From: an uncultured Clostridia bacterium | GTDB taxonomy: Bacteria > Bacillota_A > Clostridia > TANB77 > CAG-508 | Direction: 5' to 3' | Assembly (NCBI GenBank): GCA_947594095.1 | Contig: CANQEA010000043.1 | Span: forward strand, 1 to 11,496 | Length of the DNA: 11,496 nucleotides | Shown: piece by piece, positions 5,814 to 11,496 of the stretch | Position numbering within the stretch: position 1 is the stretch's first letter | Layout of the letters: each line of letters opens with the position of its first letter | Program-made: the position numbers and the translations under genes | Notes under the pieces: generated by a model | What the model saw: the letters and a program-made list of their open reading frames with translations, nothing else | Told to the model about the DNA's origin: nothing | The model's database searches: none

Positions 5814-5842
5814 ATTTTACCATATTTTTCCATAAACAGCAA
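5814..5842 (-). promoter_or_regulatory. Promoter of the 22-residue peptide gene
   Basis: Minus strand: TTGCTG (5842-5837), 17 bases, then extended -10 TGgTAAAAT (TAAAAT at 5819-5814). It is divergent from the suf promoter, whose -35 starts 19 bases away. Confidence 0.55.
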
Positions 5843-5860
5843 TGACTTTTGTAAATTTTC

Positions 5861-5889
5861 TTGACAAATTGTATATAACATAGTATAAT
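5861..5889 (+). promoter_or_regulatory. Consensus promoter of the suf operon
   Basis: TTGACA (5861-5866), a 17-base spacer and TATAAT (5884-5889). Start expected near 5896, inside the operator palindrome. Confidence 0.85.
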
Positions 5890-5908
5890 GTTAACCGTAG
5901 TTAACATT
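5887..5908. promoter_or_regulatory. Operator palindrome over the suf transcription start
   Basis: AATGTTAAC (5887-5895), CGTA, GTTAACATT (5900-5908) form a perfect 9+4+9 dyad. It overlaps the last bases of the -10 and the start site, ideal for repression. The gene directly downstream is a DtxR-type regulator, whose family binds dyads of this size, so autoregulation of the whole operon is the simplest reading. Confidence 0.75.
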
Positions 5909-5954
5909 TATTTAAAATAATTATTTAAATTGTTTTTGAAAGGATATAATAAAT

Positions 5955-6404
5955 ATGGTATCAAAATCACTAGAAGAATATTTAAAAACAATGTATGTAT
6001 TAAAAAAACAAAATGGAAATGTAAGAGTTACAGATATAGCAAATAAAATGAATTGTACAAAGGCAAGTGTTAATAAAGCAATACATAATTTAAAAGACAA
6101 CAAATTACTTGACTACGAATCATATGGCACAATTGAGCTTACTAAAGAGGGAGAGAATCTTGCCAAAAAAATTTTAGAAGCTTATGATATTGTTTATTTG
6201 TTTTTAAAAGATGTATTAAACATAGATGAAGAAGAAGCAGCACAAGAAGCGGAAAAAATAAAACTTGCTATTAAAGATGAAACAATTAACAAACTAGCAA
6301 AATATGTTCATAAGGTACTGGACTTAAGTAATTTGGATTGTAATTACGATATTAATCAAGAGAGGTGCAGAACTTGCACCAAACGAAAGAAAAACAAAAA
6401 ATAA
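5955..6404 (+). CDS. DtxR/MntR-type transcriptional regulator of the suf operon
   Basis: This 149-residue protein has a DtxR-family winged helix: residues 1-12 (MVSKSLEEYLKT), the helix-turn-helix at about 24-46 (RVTDIANKMNCTKASVNKAIHNL), and the wing at 51-64 (LLDYESYGTIELTK). A helical dimerisation segment follows to about residue 125. In DtxR/MntR proteins this part carries a C/E-xx-E/K-x-x-H metal site; here it reads 'AEKIKLAI', so the usual histidine is absent. The C-terminus instead holds Cys129, Cys138 and Cys141 (C-x8-C-x2-C) followed by a lysine-rich tail. First gene of the suf operon, downstream of the palindrome at 5887-5908; GAAAGGA is its Shine-Dalgarno. I infer that it senses iron or Fe-S status through the cysteines, replacing IscR/RirA-type control. 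Family is firm; the signal is inference. Confidence 0.8.
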   Translation: MVSKSLEEYLKTMYVLKKQNGNVRVTDIANKMNCTKASVNKAIHNLKDNKLLDYESYGTIELTKEGENLAKKILEAYDIVYLFLKDVLNIDEEEAAQEAEKIKLAIKDETINKLAKYVHKVLDLSNLDCNYDINQERCRTCTKRKKNKK

Positions 6405-6433
6405 TTAATAGAACGAAAGGAATGAGATTTACT

Positions 6434-7174
6434 GTGAGTAAAGAGTTATTAGAAATAAAAGATTTATATGTAAATGCAGAAGAAAAGGAGATTTTAAAAG
6501 GAATAAACTTAAAAATAAACAAAGGTGAGATTCATGTCATTATGGGACCTAATGGTTCTGGAAAAACAACAACAGCAAATGCAATTTTAAATAATCCTGC
6601 ATATAAAAAGACAAATGGAAAAATTTCTTTTGAAGGACAAGACATTACAAATTGTTCAACAGATGAAATAGCAAGAAAAGGAGTTTTTATGTCTTTCCAA
6701 CTACCAGAAGAAATACCAGGAGTGTCTGTTACAAATTTCTTAAAATATGCTAAAAATAAAATAACAGGAGAGCCTGTAAAAATATTTAGCTTTAAGGAAG
6801 AATTAAAAAAACACATGGAAGAGTTAAACATGAATGCTAAAAACATGGAAAGAAGCTTAAATGTAGGATTTTCTGGTGGAGAAAAAAAGAAAAACGAAAT
6901 ATTGCAAATGTTAGTTTTAAATCCAAAACTTGCTATTTTAGATGAAACAGATTCTGGGCTTGATGTAGACAGCATTAGAACTGTATCAAAAGGTATAGAA
7001 ATGTTCAAAAATGATGAAAATGCAGTTTTAATTATTACTCACAACACTAAAATTTTACATAGTTTAGATGTTGACTATGTGCATGTTTTAGTTGATGGTA
7101 AAATTGTAAAAACAGGGACTCAAGAACTAGCAATAGAAATTGAAAATAATGGATATTCTAATTACAAAAAATAG
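6434..7174 (+). CDS. sufC: SufC, ATPase of the SufBCD Fe-S scaffold
   Basis: SufC is a cytoplasmic ABC-type ATPase that binds SufB and SufD and powers the conformational change needed for Fe-S cluster assembly. Visible motifs are Walker A GPNGSGKTT, the Q-loop region 'VFMSFQLPEEIPGVSV', the ABC signature FSGGEKKKNEI, Walker B 'LAILDETDSGLDVD' and the H-loop 'VLIITHNTKIL'. The frame is open further upstream. I choose the GTG at 6434 because it gives MSKELLEIKDLYV, the usual SufC beginning, and 246 residues, the usual length. An ATG at 6422 abuts the AAAGGA Shine-Dalgarno (6416-6421) with no spacing. The GTG is 12 bases from it, slightly long, so the start is not certain. It lies 29 bases after the regulator gene and 61 before sufB. 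Confidence 0.95.
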   Translation: MSKELLEIKDLYVNAEEKEILKGINLKINKGEIHVIMGPNGSGKTTTANAILNNPAYKKTNGKISFEGQDITNCSTDEIARKGVFMSFQLPEEIPGVSVTNFLKYAKNKITGEPVKIFSFKEELKKHMEELNMNAKNMERSLNVGFSGGEKKKNEILQMLVLNPKLAILDETDSGLDVDSIRTVSKGIEMFKNDENAVLIITHNTKILHSLDVDYVHVLVDGKIVKTGTQELAIEIENNGYSNYKK

Positions 7175-7235
7175 TGGAAATCTAGCCAAAGAGCTCTGGC
7201 TGACTTATGTGAGTTTTATGAAAGGAATTAAAACA

Positions 7236-8636
7236 ATGAGTAAAACTAATTTAGAAGAAATGAACAGAAATATTTATGACATAAAAAATAAAGACGAATA
7301 TGAATTTAAAATAAAAAAAGGTCTAACAAAAGAAATAATAGAAGAAATATCTAAACAAAAAAATGATCCTGAATGGATGAAAGAATTTAGATTAAAAGCA
7401 TTAGACGTATACAATAGTCTAGACCTTCCAACATGGGGACCAGATATTTCTGAACTGAATATGGATGAAATTGCAACATATGTAAGACCTAAAACTAAAT
7501 TAAATAACTCTTGGGAAGATGTGCCTGAAGATATAAAAGATACTTTTGATAGATTAGGAATTCCAGAAGCAGAAAAAACATCGCTAGCAGGAGTTGGCGC
7601 ACAGTACGATTCAGAAGTCGTTTATCATAGTATGAAAGAAGACTTAATGAAACAAGGAGTTATTTATACTGACATGGAAACAGCAGTAAGAGAATATCCT
7701 GAACTTGTAAAAGAACATTTTATGAAGTGTGTTCCAGTTAATGACCATAAATTTGTAGCTTTACATGGTGCAGTTTGGTCAGGTGGCTCTTTTGTATATG
7801 TTCCAAAAGGTGTAAAAGTAGATATCCCTTTACAATCATATTTTAGATTGAATTCACCAGAATCAGGTCAATTTGAGCATACTTTAATTATAGTAGAAGA
7901 AAATGCAAGTTTGCATTTTATTGAAGGATGTAGTGCACCAAAATACAACAAAGTTAATTTACATGCAGGGTGTGTTGAATTATATGTAAAAGATAATGCA
8001 TATCTAAGATATTCTACAATTGAAAATTGGTCTAAAAATATGCTTAATTTAAATACTAAAAAAGCAATTGTAGGTAAAAATGCAAAAATGGAATGGGTAT
8101 CTGGTTCATTTGGATCTAAGATATCTATGTTATACCCTATGAGTATATTAAATGGAGAAGGAGCAAAAACTGAATACACAGGAATTTCTTTTGCGGGAAA
8201 AGGACAAAACTTAGATAATGGATTCAAAGTAATTCACAATAGCCCAAATACATCAAGTTTAGTTAATGCAAAATCAATTTCTAAAAATGGTGGAAAATGT
8301 ACTTATAGGTCTTTAGTTAGAATTAGCGAAAATGCTAAAAACTCAAAATCATCAGTATCTTGTGAATCTTTAATGCTAGATGATATTTCTATTTCAGATA
8401 CAATCCCAGTAAATGATATACAAACAGATGAAGTAGAATTTTCTCATGAAGCTAAAATTGGAAAGATTAGCGATAAAACGATATTCTATTTAATGAGTAG
8501 AGGGCTATCAGAAGAAGATGCAAAAGCTATGATAGTAAGAGGTTTTGCTTATCCAATTTCTAAAGAGTTGCCAGTAGAATATGCTGTTGAAATGAATAAT
8601 TTGATTAACCTAGAATTGGAAGGCGCAATAGGATAG
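7236..8636 (+). CDS. sufB: SufB, core Fe-S scaffold protein
   Basis: SufB accepts sulfur and builds the cluster within the SufBC2D complex in the cytoplasm. The 466-residue length is normal. Characteristic segments are 'LPTWGPDISELNMDEIATYVRP' near residue 65, 'GVGAQYDSEVVYHSMKEDL', 'VALHGAVWSGGSFVYVPKGV', the beta-helix core with 'FIEGCSAPKY' and 'LHAGCVELYV', 'RSLVRISENAKNSKSSVSCESLMLDD' with the conserved cysteine, and the C-terminal 'FSHEAKIGKISDKTIFYLMSRGLSEEDAKAMIVRGFA'. The ATG at 7236 has AAAGGA at 7221-7226; the open frame extending back to 7140 overlaps sufC and does not match the family. The sufC-sufB gap contains a small inverted repeat, AGCCA/TGGCT (7183-7201). Confidence 0.97.
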   Translation: MSKTNLEEMNRNIYDIKNKDEYEFKIKKGLTKEIIEEISKQKNDPEWMKEFRLKALDVYNSLDLPTWGPDISELNMDEIATYVRPKTKLNNSWEDVPEDIKDTFDRLGIPEAEKTSLAGVGAQYDSEVVYHSMKEDLMKQGVIYTDMETAVREYPELVKEHFMKCVPVNDHKFVALHGAVWSGGSFVYVPKGVKVDIPLQSYFRLNSPESGQFEHTLIIVEENASLHFIEGCSAPKYNKVNLHAGCVELYVKDNAYLRYSTIENWSKNMLNLNTKKAIVGKNAKMEWVSGSFGSKISMLYPMSILNGEGAKTEYTGISFAGKGQNLDNGFKVIHNSPNTSSLVNAKSISKNGGKCTYRSLVRISENAKNSKSSVSCESLMLDDISISDTIPVNDIQTDEVEFSHEAKIGKISDKTIFYLMSRGLSEEDAKAMIVRGFAYPISKELPVEYAVEMNNLINLELEGAIG

Positions 8637-8647
8637 GAGATGAAACA

Positions 8648-9709
8648 ATGCAAACTTTAAAATTAAATGAAACACCTGTAAGAACGGCTAAAAATTTTAA
8701 TATAAACAACATTACTATTAAAGATATAAACATAGATGAAGTAAAGCCTTTTAATAATGTTGAAATTAAAGCAAATAATAAAGTTAATATAAAAGAATCA
8801 ATTGAAAAGGACTATAACTTAAGTTATGGGTTAGGGGAAGTTTTAACAAAACAAGTAAAAGAAAATGCAAATAAAAAAATGAGTTTTACAATTGAAAATA
8901 AGCAAGACAAAGAAACTGAAGTTATATTCAAGTTAGACGATAAAAATCCTATCTTAGTAGATGATATTGAAATAATTGCAAAAGAAGGAAGTAAAGGAAC
9001 TATTATAATAAAATATGAAACTAAAGGAAATGTTGAAGGATTTCATAATGGAATAATTAGAGTATCTGCTTCCAAAGATGCTGATATTAACGTTATAATT
9101 GTTAATTTACTAAATGATAAATCAAATCATTTTATAAGTATAGAAAATAAATTAGAAGAAAATGCTAAACTAAATTATTGCATGGTTGATTTTGGTGGTA
9201 AAAATAGCGTTATTAATTATTATTCTAATTTAATCGGAGATGAAGCTCAAAATAAAATAAACACAATTTATTTAGGAAAAGAAAATCAAGTTTTAGACAT
9301 TAACTATATTGGTGAATTAAGAGGAAAAAAATCTGATATTGAAATAGAAGTACAAGGGGCTTTAAAGGATAAAGCAAAAAAACATTTTAAAGGAACAATA
9401 GATTTCAAAAAGGGGTGTAAAGGATCAAGTGGAAATGAAAATGAAGCTTGTATGTTATTATCAGATACTGCAAAATCAATTGCGCTTCCAATGCTTTTAT
9501 GTTCTGAAGAAGAAGTCGAAGGAAATCATAGTAGTTCTGCAGGTAAAATTGGAGAAAAAGAATTGTTTTACATTATGAGTAGAGGTTTTGAACTAAAAGA
9601 AGCTATGAAACTTATGGTTAGAGCAAGATTTAACAAGATTTTAGAAAATATCAAAAATGAAAGTCTAAAAGAAGAAATATTAGAAGAAATAGATAGGAGA
9701 TTGGACTAA
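8648..9709 (+). CDS. sufD: SufD, scaffold partner of SufB
   Basis: SufD pairs with SufB in the SufBC2D complex and helps iron entry and cluster formation. The 353-residue product has a divergent N-terminal half and a beta-helix middle ('NKINTIYLGKENQVLDINYIG'). The diagnostic C-terminal domain follows: 'HFKGTIDFKKGCKGSSGNENEACMLLSD', 'EEVEGNHSSSAGKIGEKELFYIMSRGFELKEAMKLMV'. The histidine in EGNHSSSAGKI matches the conserved SufD histidine. AGGAGA (8635-8640) overlaps the sufB stop codon, and the ATG follows after seven bases, so the two are tightly coupled. Sequence between residues 1 and 150 is too variable to comment on. Confidence 0.93.
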   Translation: MQTLKLNETPVRTAKNFNINNITIKDINIDEVKPFNNVEIKANNKVNIKESIEKDYNLSYGLGEVLTKQVKENANKKMSFTIENKQDKETEVIFKLDDKNPILVDDIEIIAKEGSKGTIIIKYETKGNVEGFHNGIIRVSASKDADINVIIVNLLNDKSNHFISIENKLEENAKLNYCMVDFGGKNSVINYYSNLIGDEAQNKINTIYLGKENQVLDINYIGELRGKKSDIEIEVQGALKDKAKKHFKGTIDFKKGCKGSSGNENEACMLLSDTAKSIALPMLLCSEEEVEGNHSSSAGKIGEKELFYIMSRGFELKEAMKLMVRARFNKILENIKNESLKEEILEEIDRRLD

Positions 9710-9767
9710 TTAAGGAAGTTTAAAGACTAATACAACTAAGATAGTTTAATAATATAAGGAGATAGTG

Positions 9768-10992
9768 ATGAATCAAGAAGAGATAATAAATGATTTTCCG
9801 ATTTTAAGGAATAGAAAAATTTCATATTTAGATAGTGGTGCGACAACTCAAAAGCCAACACAAGTATTAGAAGCTGTGAAAGAGTTTTATGAAATGTATA
9901 ATGCAAATCCACATAGAGGAGCATATTCATTAAGCATTGAAGCAACTCAAAAATATGAAGAAACTAGAAAAAAGATAGCGAATTTTATAAATAGTAGACA
10001 TTCAGAAGAAATTATCTTTACTAAAAATGCAACAGAAGCATTCAATTTAATAGCATATTCATATGGAATGGAAAAATTAAAGAAAGAAGATGAAATAGTA
10101 ATATCTATTATGGAGCATCATTCTAATTTAGTGCCTTGGCAGAAAGTTAGCAAAAAAACTGGATGTAAACTAAAATATATGTATATAAATGATAATTTCG
10201 AAATACCAGAAGAAGAAATAAAAGCAAAAATTACAGACAAAACAAAAATAGTTTCAATTACACATGTATCAAATGTTTTAGGAACAATAAACAATATAAA
10301 AGAAATTATTGATTATGCCCATAAAAAAGGTGCAATTGTTATTTTAGATGCAGCCCAAAGTATCCCTCATATGAAAATTGATGTGCAAGAACTAAACTGT
10401 GATTTTATGGCATTTTCTCGGACATAAAATGCTTGCACCACTTGGAATAGGTGTGCTATATGGAAAAAAAGAAATACTAAATGAAATGAGTCCATTTTTA
10501 ATGGGTGGTGATATGATAGAATATGTACATGAACAAGAAACAACTTTTGCTCCACTTCCTAATAAATTTGAAGCAGGTACACAAAATGTTGAAGGGGTAA
10601 TTGGGCTAGGAGCAGCAATAGATTATATAGAAAAAGTTGGATATGATAATATTCAAAAAATAGAACAAGAAGTAACTAATTATGCAATAGAAGAACTAAA
10701 AAAATTGGACTTTTTAGAATTATATTTAACTCCAAATCAAGAAAATCATTGTTCAGTAATTTCTTTTAATATAAAAGGTGTACATCCACATGATGTTGCA
10801 AGTATATTAGACTCACAAAATGTATGTGTTAGGTCTGGAAATCACTGTGCACAACCACTTATGAGATTTTTAGGGATAGATTCTACTTGTAGAGCAAGTT
10901 TTTATTTTTATAATACAAAAGAAGATGTAGACAGGTTAGTACAAGCATTAAACAAAGCATACGATATGTTCAGCAAATACATGCGAAAGTAA
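9768..10992 (+). CDS. sufS: SufS cysteine desulfurase, read across a +1 shift at CGG
   Basis: SufS is a PLP enzyme that removes sulfur from L-cysteine, forming a persulfide passed to SufU. The first part runs from ATG 9768 (AAGGAGA at 9756-9762; the GTG at 9765 is too close) with 'YLDSGATTQKPTQVLEAV', 'NPHRGAYSLSIEAT', 'IFTKNATEAFNL' and 'SIMEHHSNLVPWQ' to 'LNCDFMAFS', where CGG at 10419 leads to a stop at 10425. Skipping the C gives S-GHKMLAPLGIGVLYGK, containing the PLP lysine, then 'FEAGTQNVEGVIGLGAAIDYI', 'VRSGNHCAQPLMRFLG' with the persulfide cysteine, and a stop at 10990. The combined 407 residues is the normal SufS length. Without the shift the product lacks both catalytic residues. 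Either an inserted base in the data or programmed decoding of CGGA as Gly; the shift position is certain to within a codon. Confidence 0.9.
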
Positions 10993-11029
10993 TCTATTAG
11001 TTCGTAAAATAAAACTGCTATCGGCATAT

Positions 11030-11059
11030 TTGCATAAAGTTAAAAACATATTATATTAT
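11030..11059 (+). promoter_or_regulatory. Possible promoter of the 54-residue peptide gene
   Basis: TTGCAT (11030-11035), 18 bases, TATTAT (11054-11059); TATATT at 11052 with 16-base spacing is an alternative. Start would be near 11065, giving a structured leader of about 120 bases. It may also serve sufU downstream. Confidence 0.4.
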
Positions 11060-11070
11060 CTTACGGTTGG

Positions 11071-11181
11071 TAGCCTCCTTCAAGCATAAGTGCATAGACT
11101 TGTAAGCTATGTATTTTATGCTTACGAATCTATGCATTTATGCTAATCTAGCTTAAATGTAAATTACGAAAGAGGGAGGCG
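11071..11181 (+). promoter_or_regulatory. Refoldable leader RNA that can hide the Shine-Dalgarno
   Basis: AGCATAAGTGCATAGA (11083-11098) can pair over 16 positions (one G-U) with TCTATGCATTTATGCT (11129-11144). The same left arm can instead pair with the nearer segment CTATGTATTTTATGCTT (11107-11123), an imperfect repeat of the right arm, so the two folds exclude each other. Enclosing both, TAGCCTCC (11071-11078) is complementary to GGAGGC-G-TA (11175-11183), which is the Shine-Dalgarno of the peptide gene. This looks like an RNA with alternative open and closed states. Confidence 0.55.
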
Positions 11182-11186
11182 TAGCT

Positions 11187-11351
11187 ATGAAATTAATAAT
11201 TATATTATTAGTATTAGTAGCAATCTTTTTAGTAATGGCATTTTTAATACATATTTGTTCAAAAAACAATTACGTATTAAGATACTGTTCTAAAAAAAGA
11301 AAAATTGAGATTTATCCCACAGATAAATCTCATACCCAATCACTAAGATAA
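11187..11351 (+). CDS. 54-residue membrane peptide between sufS and sufU, candidate type I toxin
   Basis: GGGAGG (11174-11179) precedes the ATG by seven bases. The peptide has one strongly hydrophobic helix (residues 2-23, MKLIIILLVLVAIFLVMAFL) and then a basic, cysteine-containing tail (about residues 24-54, with CSKKRK). This single-helix-plus-basic-tail plan is common to type I toxins. The leader can base-pair with its Shine-Dalgarno. The end of the coding region and its terminator are covered by a convergent RNA (11293-11374) with its own promoter and terminator. It interrupts the usual sufS-sufU adjacency. I do not recognise the peptide. A small membrane protein linked to Suf function is the alternative, but the antisense unit favours a toxin-antitoxin locus. 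Confidence 0.6.
   Translation: MKLIIILLVLVAIFLVMAFLIHICSKNNYVLRYCSKKRKIEIYPTDKSHTQSLR
11290..11332 (-). terminator. Terminator of the antisense RNA, inside the peptide gene
   Basis: TGAGATTTATC (11306-11316) and GATAAATCTCA (11322-11332) form a perfect 11-bp stem with a five-base loop. On the minus strand it is followed by ATTTTTCTTTTTTT (11305-11292); on the plus strand it has no T run, so it works only for the antisense RNA. Confidence 0.75.
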
Positions 11352-11374
11352 GGGCAAAGCTCTTATCTTTTTAT
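11293..11374 (-). ncRNA. Candidate antisense RNA (antitoxin), about 80 nt
   Basis: It starts near 11374 from the promoter at 11381-11409 and ends after the hairpin at 11332-11306. Its whole length is complementary to the last third of the 54-residue peptide gene and its terminator, a more extensive overlap than at the other two loci. Confidence 0.6.
11345..11372 (+). terminator. Terminator of the peptide gene, overlapping its stop codon
   Basis: AAGATAAGGGC (11345-11355), loop AAA, GCTCTTATCTT (11359-11369) pairs over 11 positions with one G-U, then TTTTT. If sufU depends on upstream promoters, some read-through here is required. Confidence 0.8.
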
Positions 11375-11380
11375 ATTATT

Positions 11381-11409
11381 ATATTATCATATAAATAATA
11401 AATTGTCAA
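11381..11409 (-). promoter_or_regulatory. Promoter of the antisense RNA
   Basis: Minus strand: TTGACA (11409-11404), 17 bases, extended -10 TGaTAATAT (TAATAT at 11386-11381). It lies in the short space before sufU and points away from it. Confidence 0.75.
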
Positions 11410-11430
11410 TAATAAAAATTTGGAGGTCAC

Positions 11431-11496
11431 ATGGAAGATTTAAATGATGTTTATAATGAATTAATTATGGAACATAGCATGAATTCATATAATAAG
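11431..11496 (+). CDS. sufU: SufU sulfur-relay protein, N-terminus only (runs off the window)
   Basis: GGAGGT (11422-11427) and ATG 11431 open a frame that is still open at the window edge: MEDLNDVYNELIMEH, then SMNSYNK. This matches the SufU/IscU beginning 'LY..vI.dHy.NPrNkG', although the NP is replaced by NS. SufU is the zinc-containing partner that takes the persulfide sulfur from SufS in Firmicutes. The zinc ligands lie beyond the window. The position after sufS supports the assignment despite only 22 residues being visible. Confidence 0.75.
   Translation, partial: MEDLNDVYNELIMEHSMNSYNK

Noticed and set aside
6365..6433. Longer sufC starting inside the regulator gene
   Set aside because: The extra N-terminal residues do not fit SufC, and GTG 6434 gives the normal start and length.
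6532..7008. Minus-strand open frame opposite sufC, and similar frames opposite sufB and rqcH
   Set aside because: They lie entirely within well-identified genes, lack ribosome-binding sites and show no protein family features.
10399..10992. Separate second gene for the C-terminal half of SufS
   Set aside because: No ribosome-binding site; the sequence continues SufS exactly when one base is skipped at 10419.
1..11496. CRISPR arrays, tRNA or rRNA genes, DGR reverse transcriptase or template repeat
   Set aside because: None found on either strand; the DGR assignment rests only on the target and accessory remnant.

Overview
The window is about 73% AT, with near-consensus TTGACA/TATAAT promoters, purine-rich Shine-Dalgarno sites and many short rho-independent terminators. 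Together with a sufCBDSU-type Fe-S operon, an RqcH homologue and a clostridial-style pilin-like protein, this points to a low-GC Firmicute, most likely an anaerobic gut clostridium. The species cannot be named from this sequence.

Layout. 1-660: a small anchored envelope protein, then an orphan promoter-to-terminator unit (candidate sRNA). 662-2377 (minus): rqcH, ribosome quality control. 2457-2811: a 33-residue hydrophobic peptide gene facing a convergent consensus promoter, laid out like a type I toxin-antitoxin locus. 2878-3417 (minus): a DUF308/HdeD-like membrane protein. 3420-4059: no protein gene, but an orphan short transcript, a 25-bp hairpin present twice in opposite orientation, and the promoter of the next gene. 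4060-5229: a type IV pilin-like protein whose C-terminal domain looks like a diversity-generating retroelement (DGR) variable region, followed by a truncated MutS-like (MSL) DGR accessory gene at 5339. No reverse transcriptase or template repeat is in the window. 5583-5842: a second convergent small-peptide/antisense-RNA locus. 5861-11496: the suf operon, comprising an operator-bearing promoter, a DtxR-type regulator with three C-terminal cysteines, sufC, sufB, sufD, sufS and the start of sufU. A third small-peptide/antisense-RNA locus with a refoldable leader sits between sufS and sufU.

The most striking observation is about reading frame. Two genes, the pilin-like gene and sufS, can only be read as recognisable proteins with +1 shifts. 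All four shifts fall on an in-frame CGG codon, and each time skipping the C leaves a GGN glycine codon (positions 4177, 5099, 5133, 10419). I found no other in-frame CGG in any gene of the window (roughly 3,100 codons checked by eye). This is either a systematic one-base sequencing or assembly artefact, or decoding in which CGGN is read as glycine by a programmed or constitutive +1 shift. In sufS the shift lies two residues before the PLP-binding lysine of a normally indispensable enzyme, so ordinary pseudogene decay is a poor explanation.

The Suf genes work together: SufS takes sulfur from cysteine, SufU relays it, and SufBCD is the scaffold that builds the cluster. The three small-peptide loci share one design (short hydrophobic peptide, structured leader next to the Shine-Dalgarno, convergent antisense RNA over the 3' end), although their peptides are unrelated in sequence.
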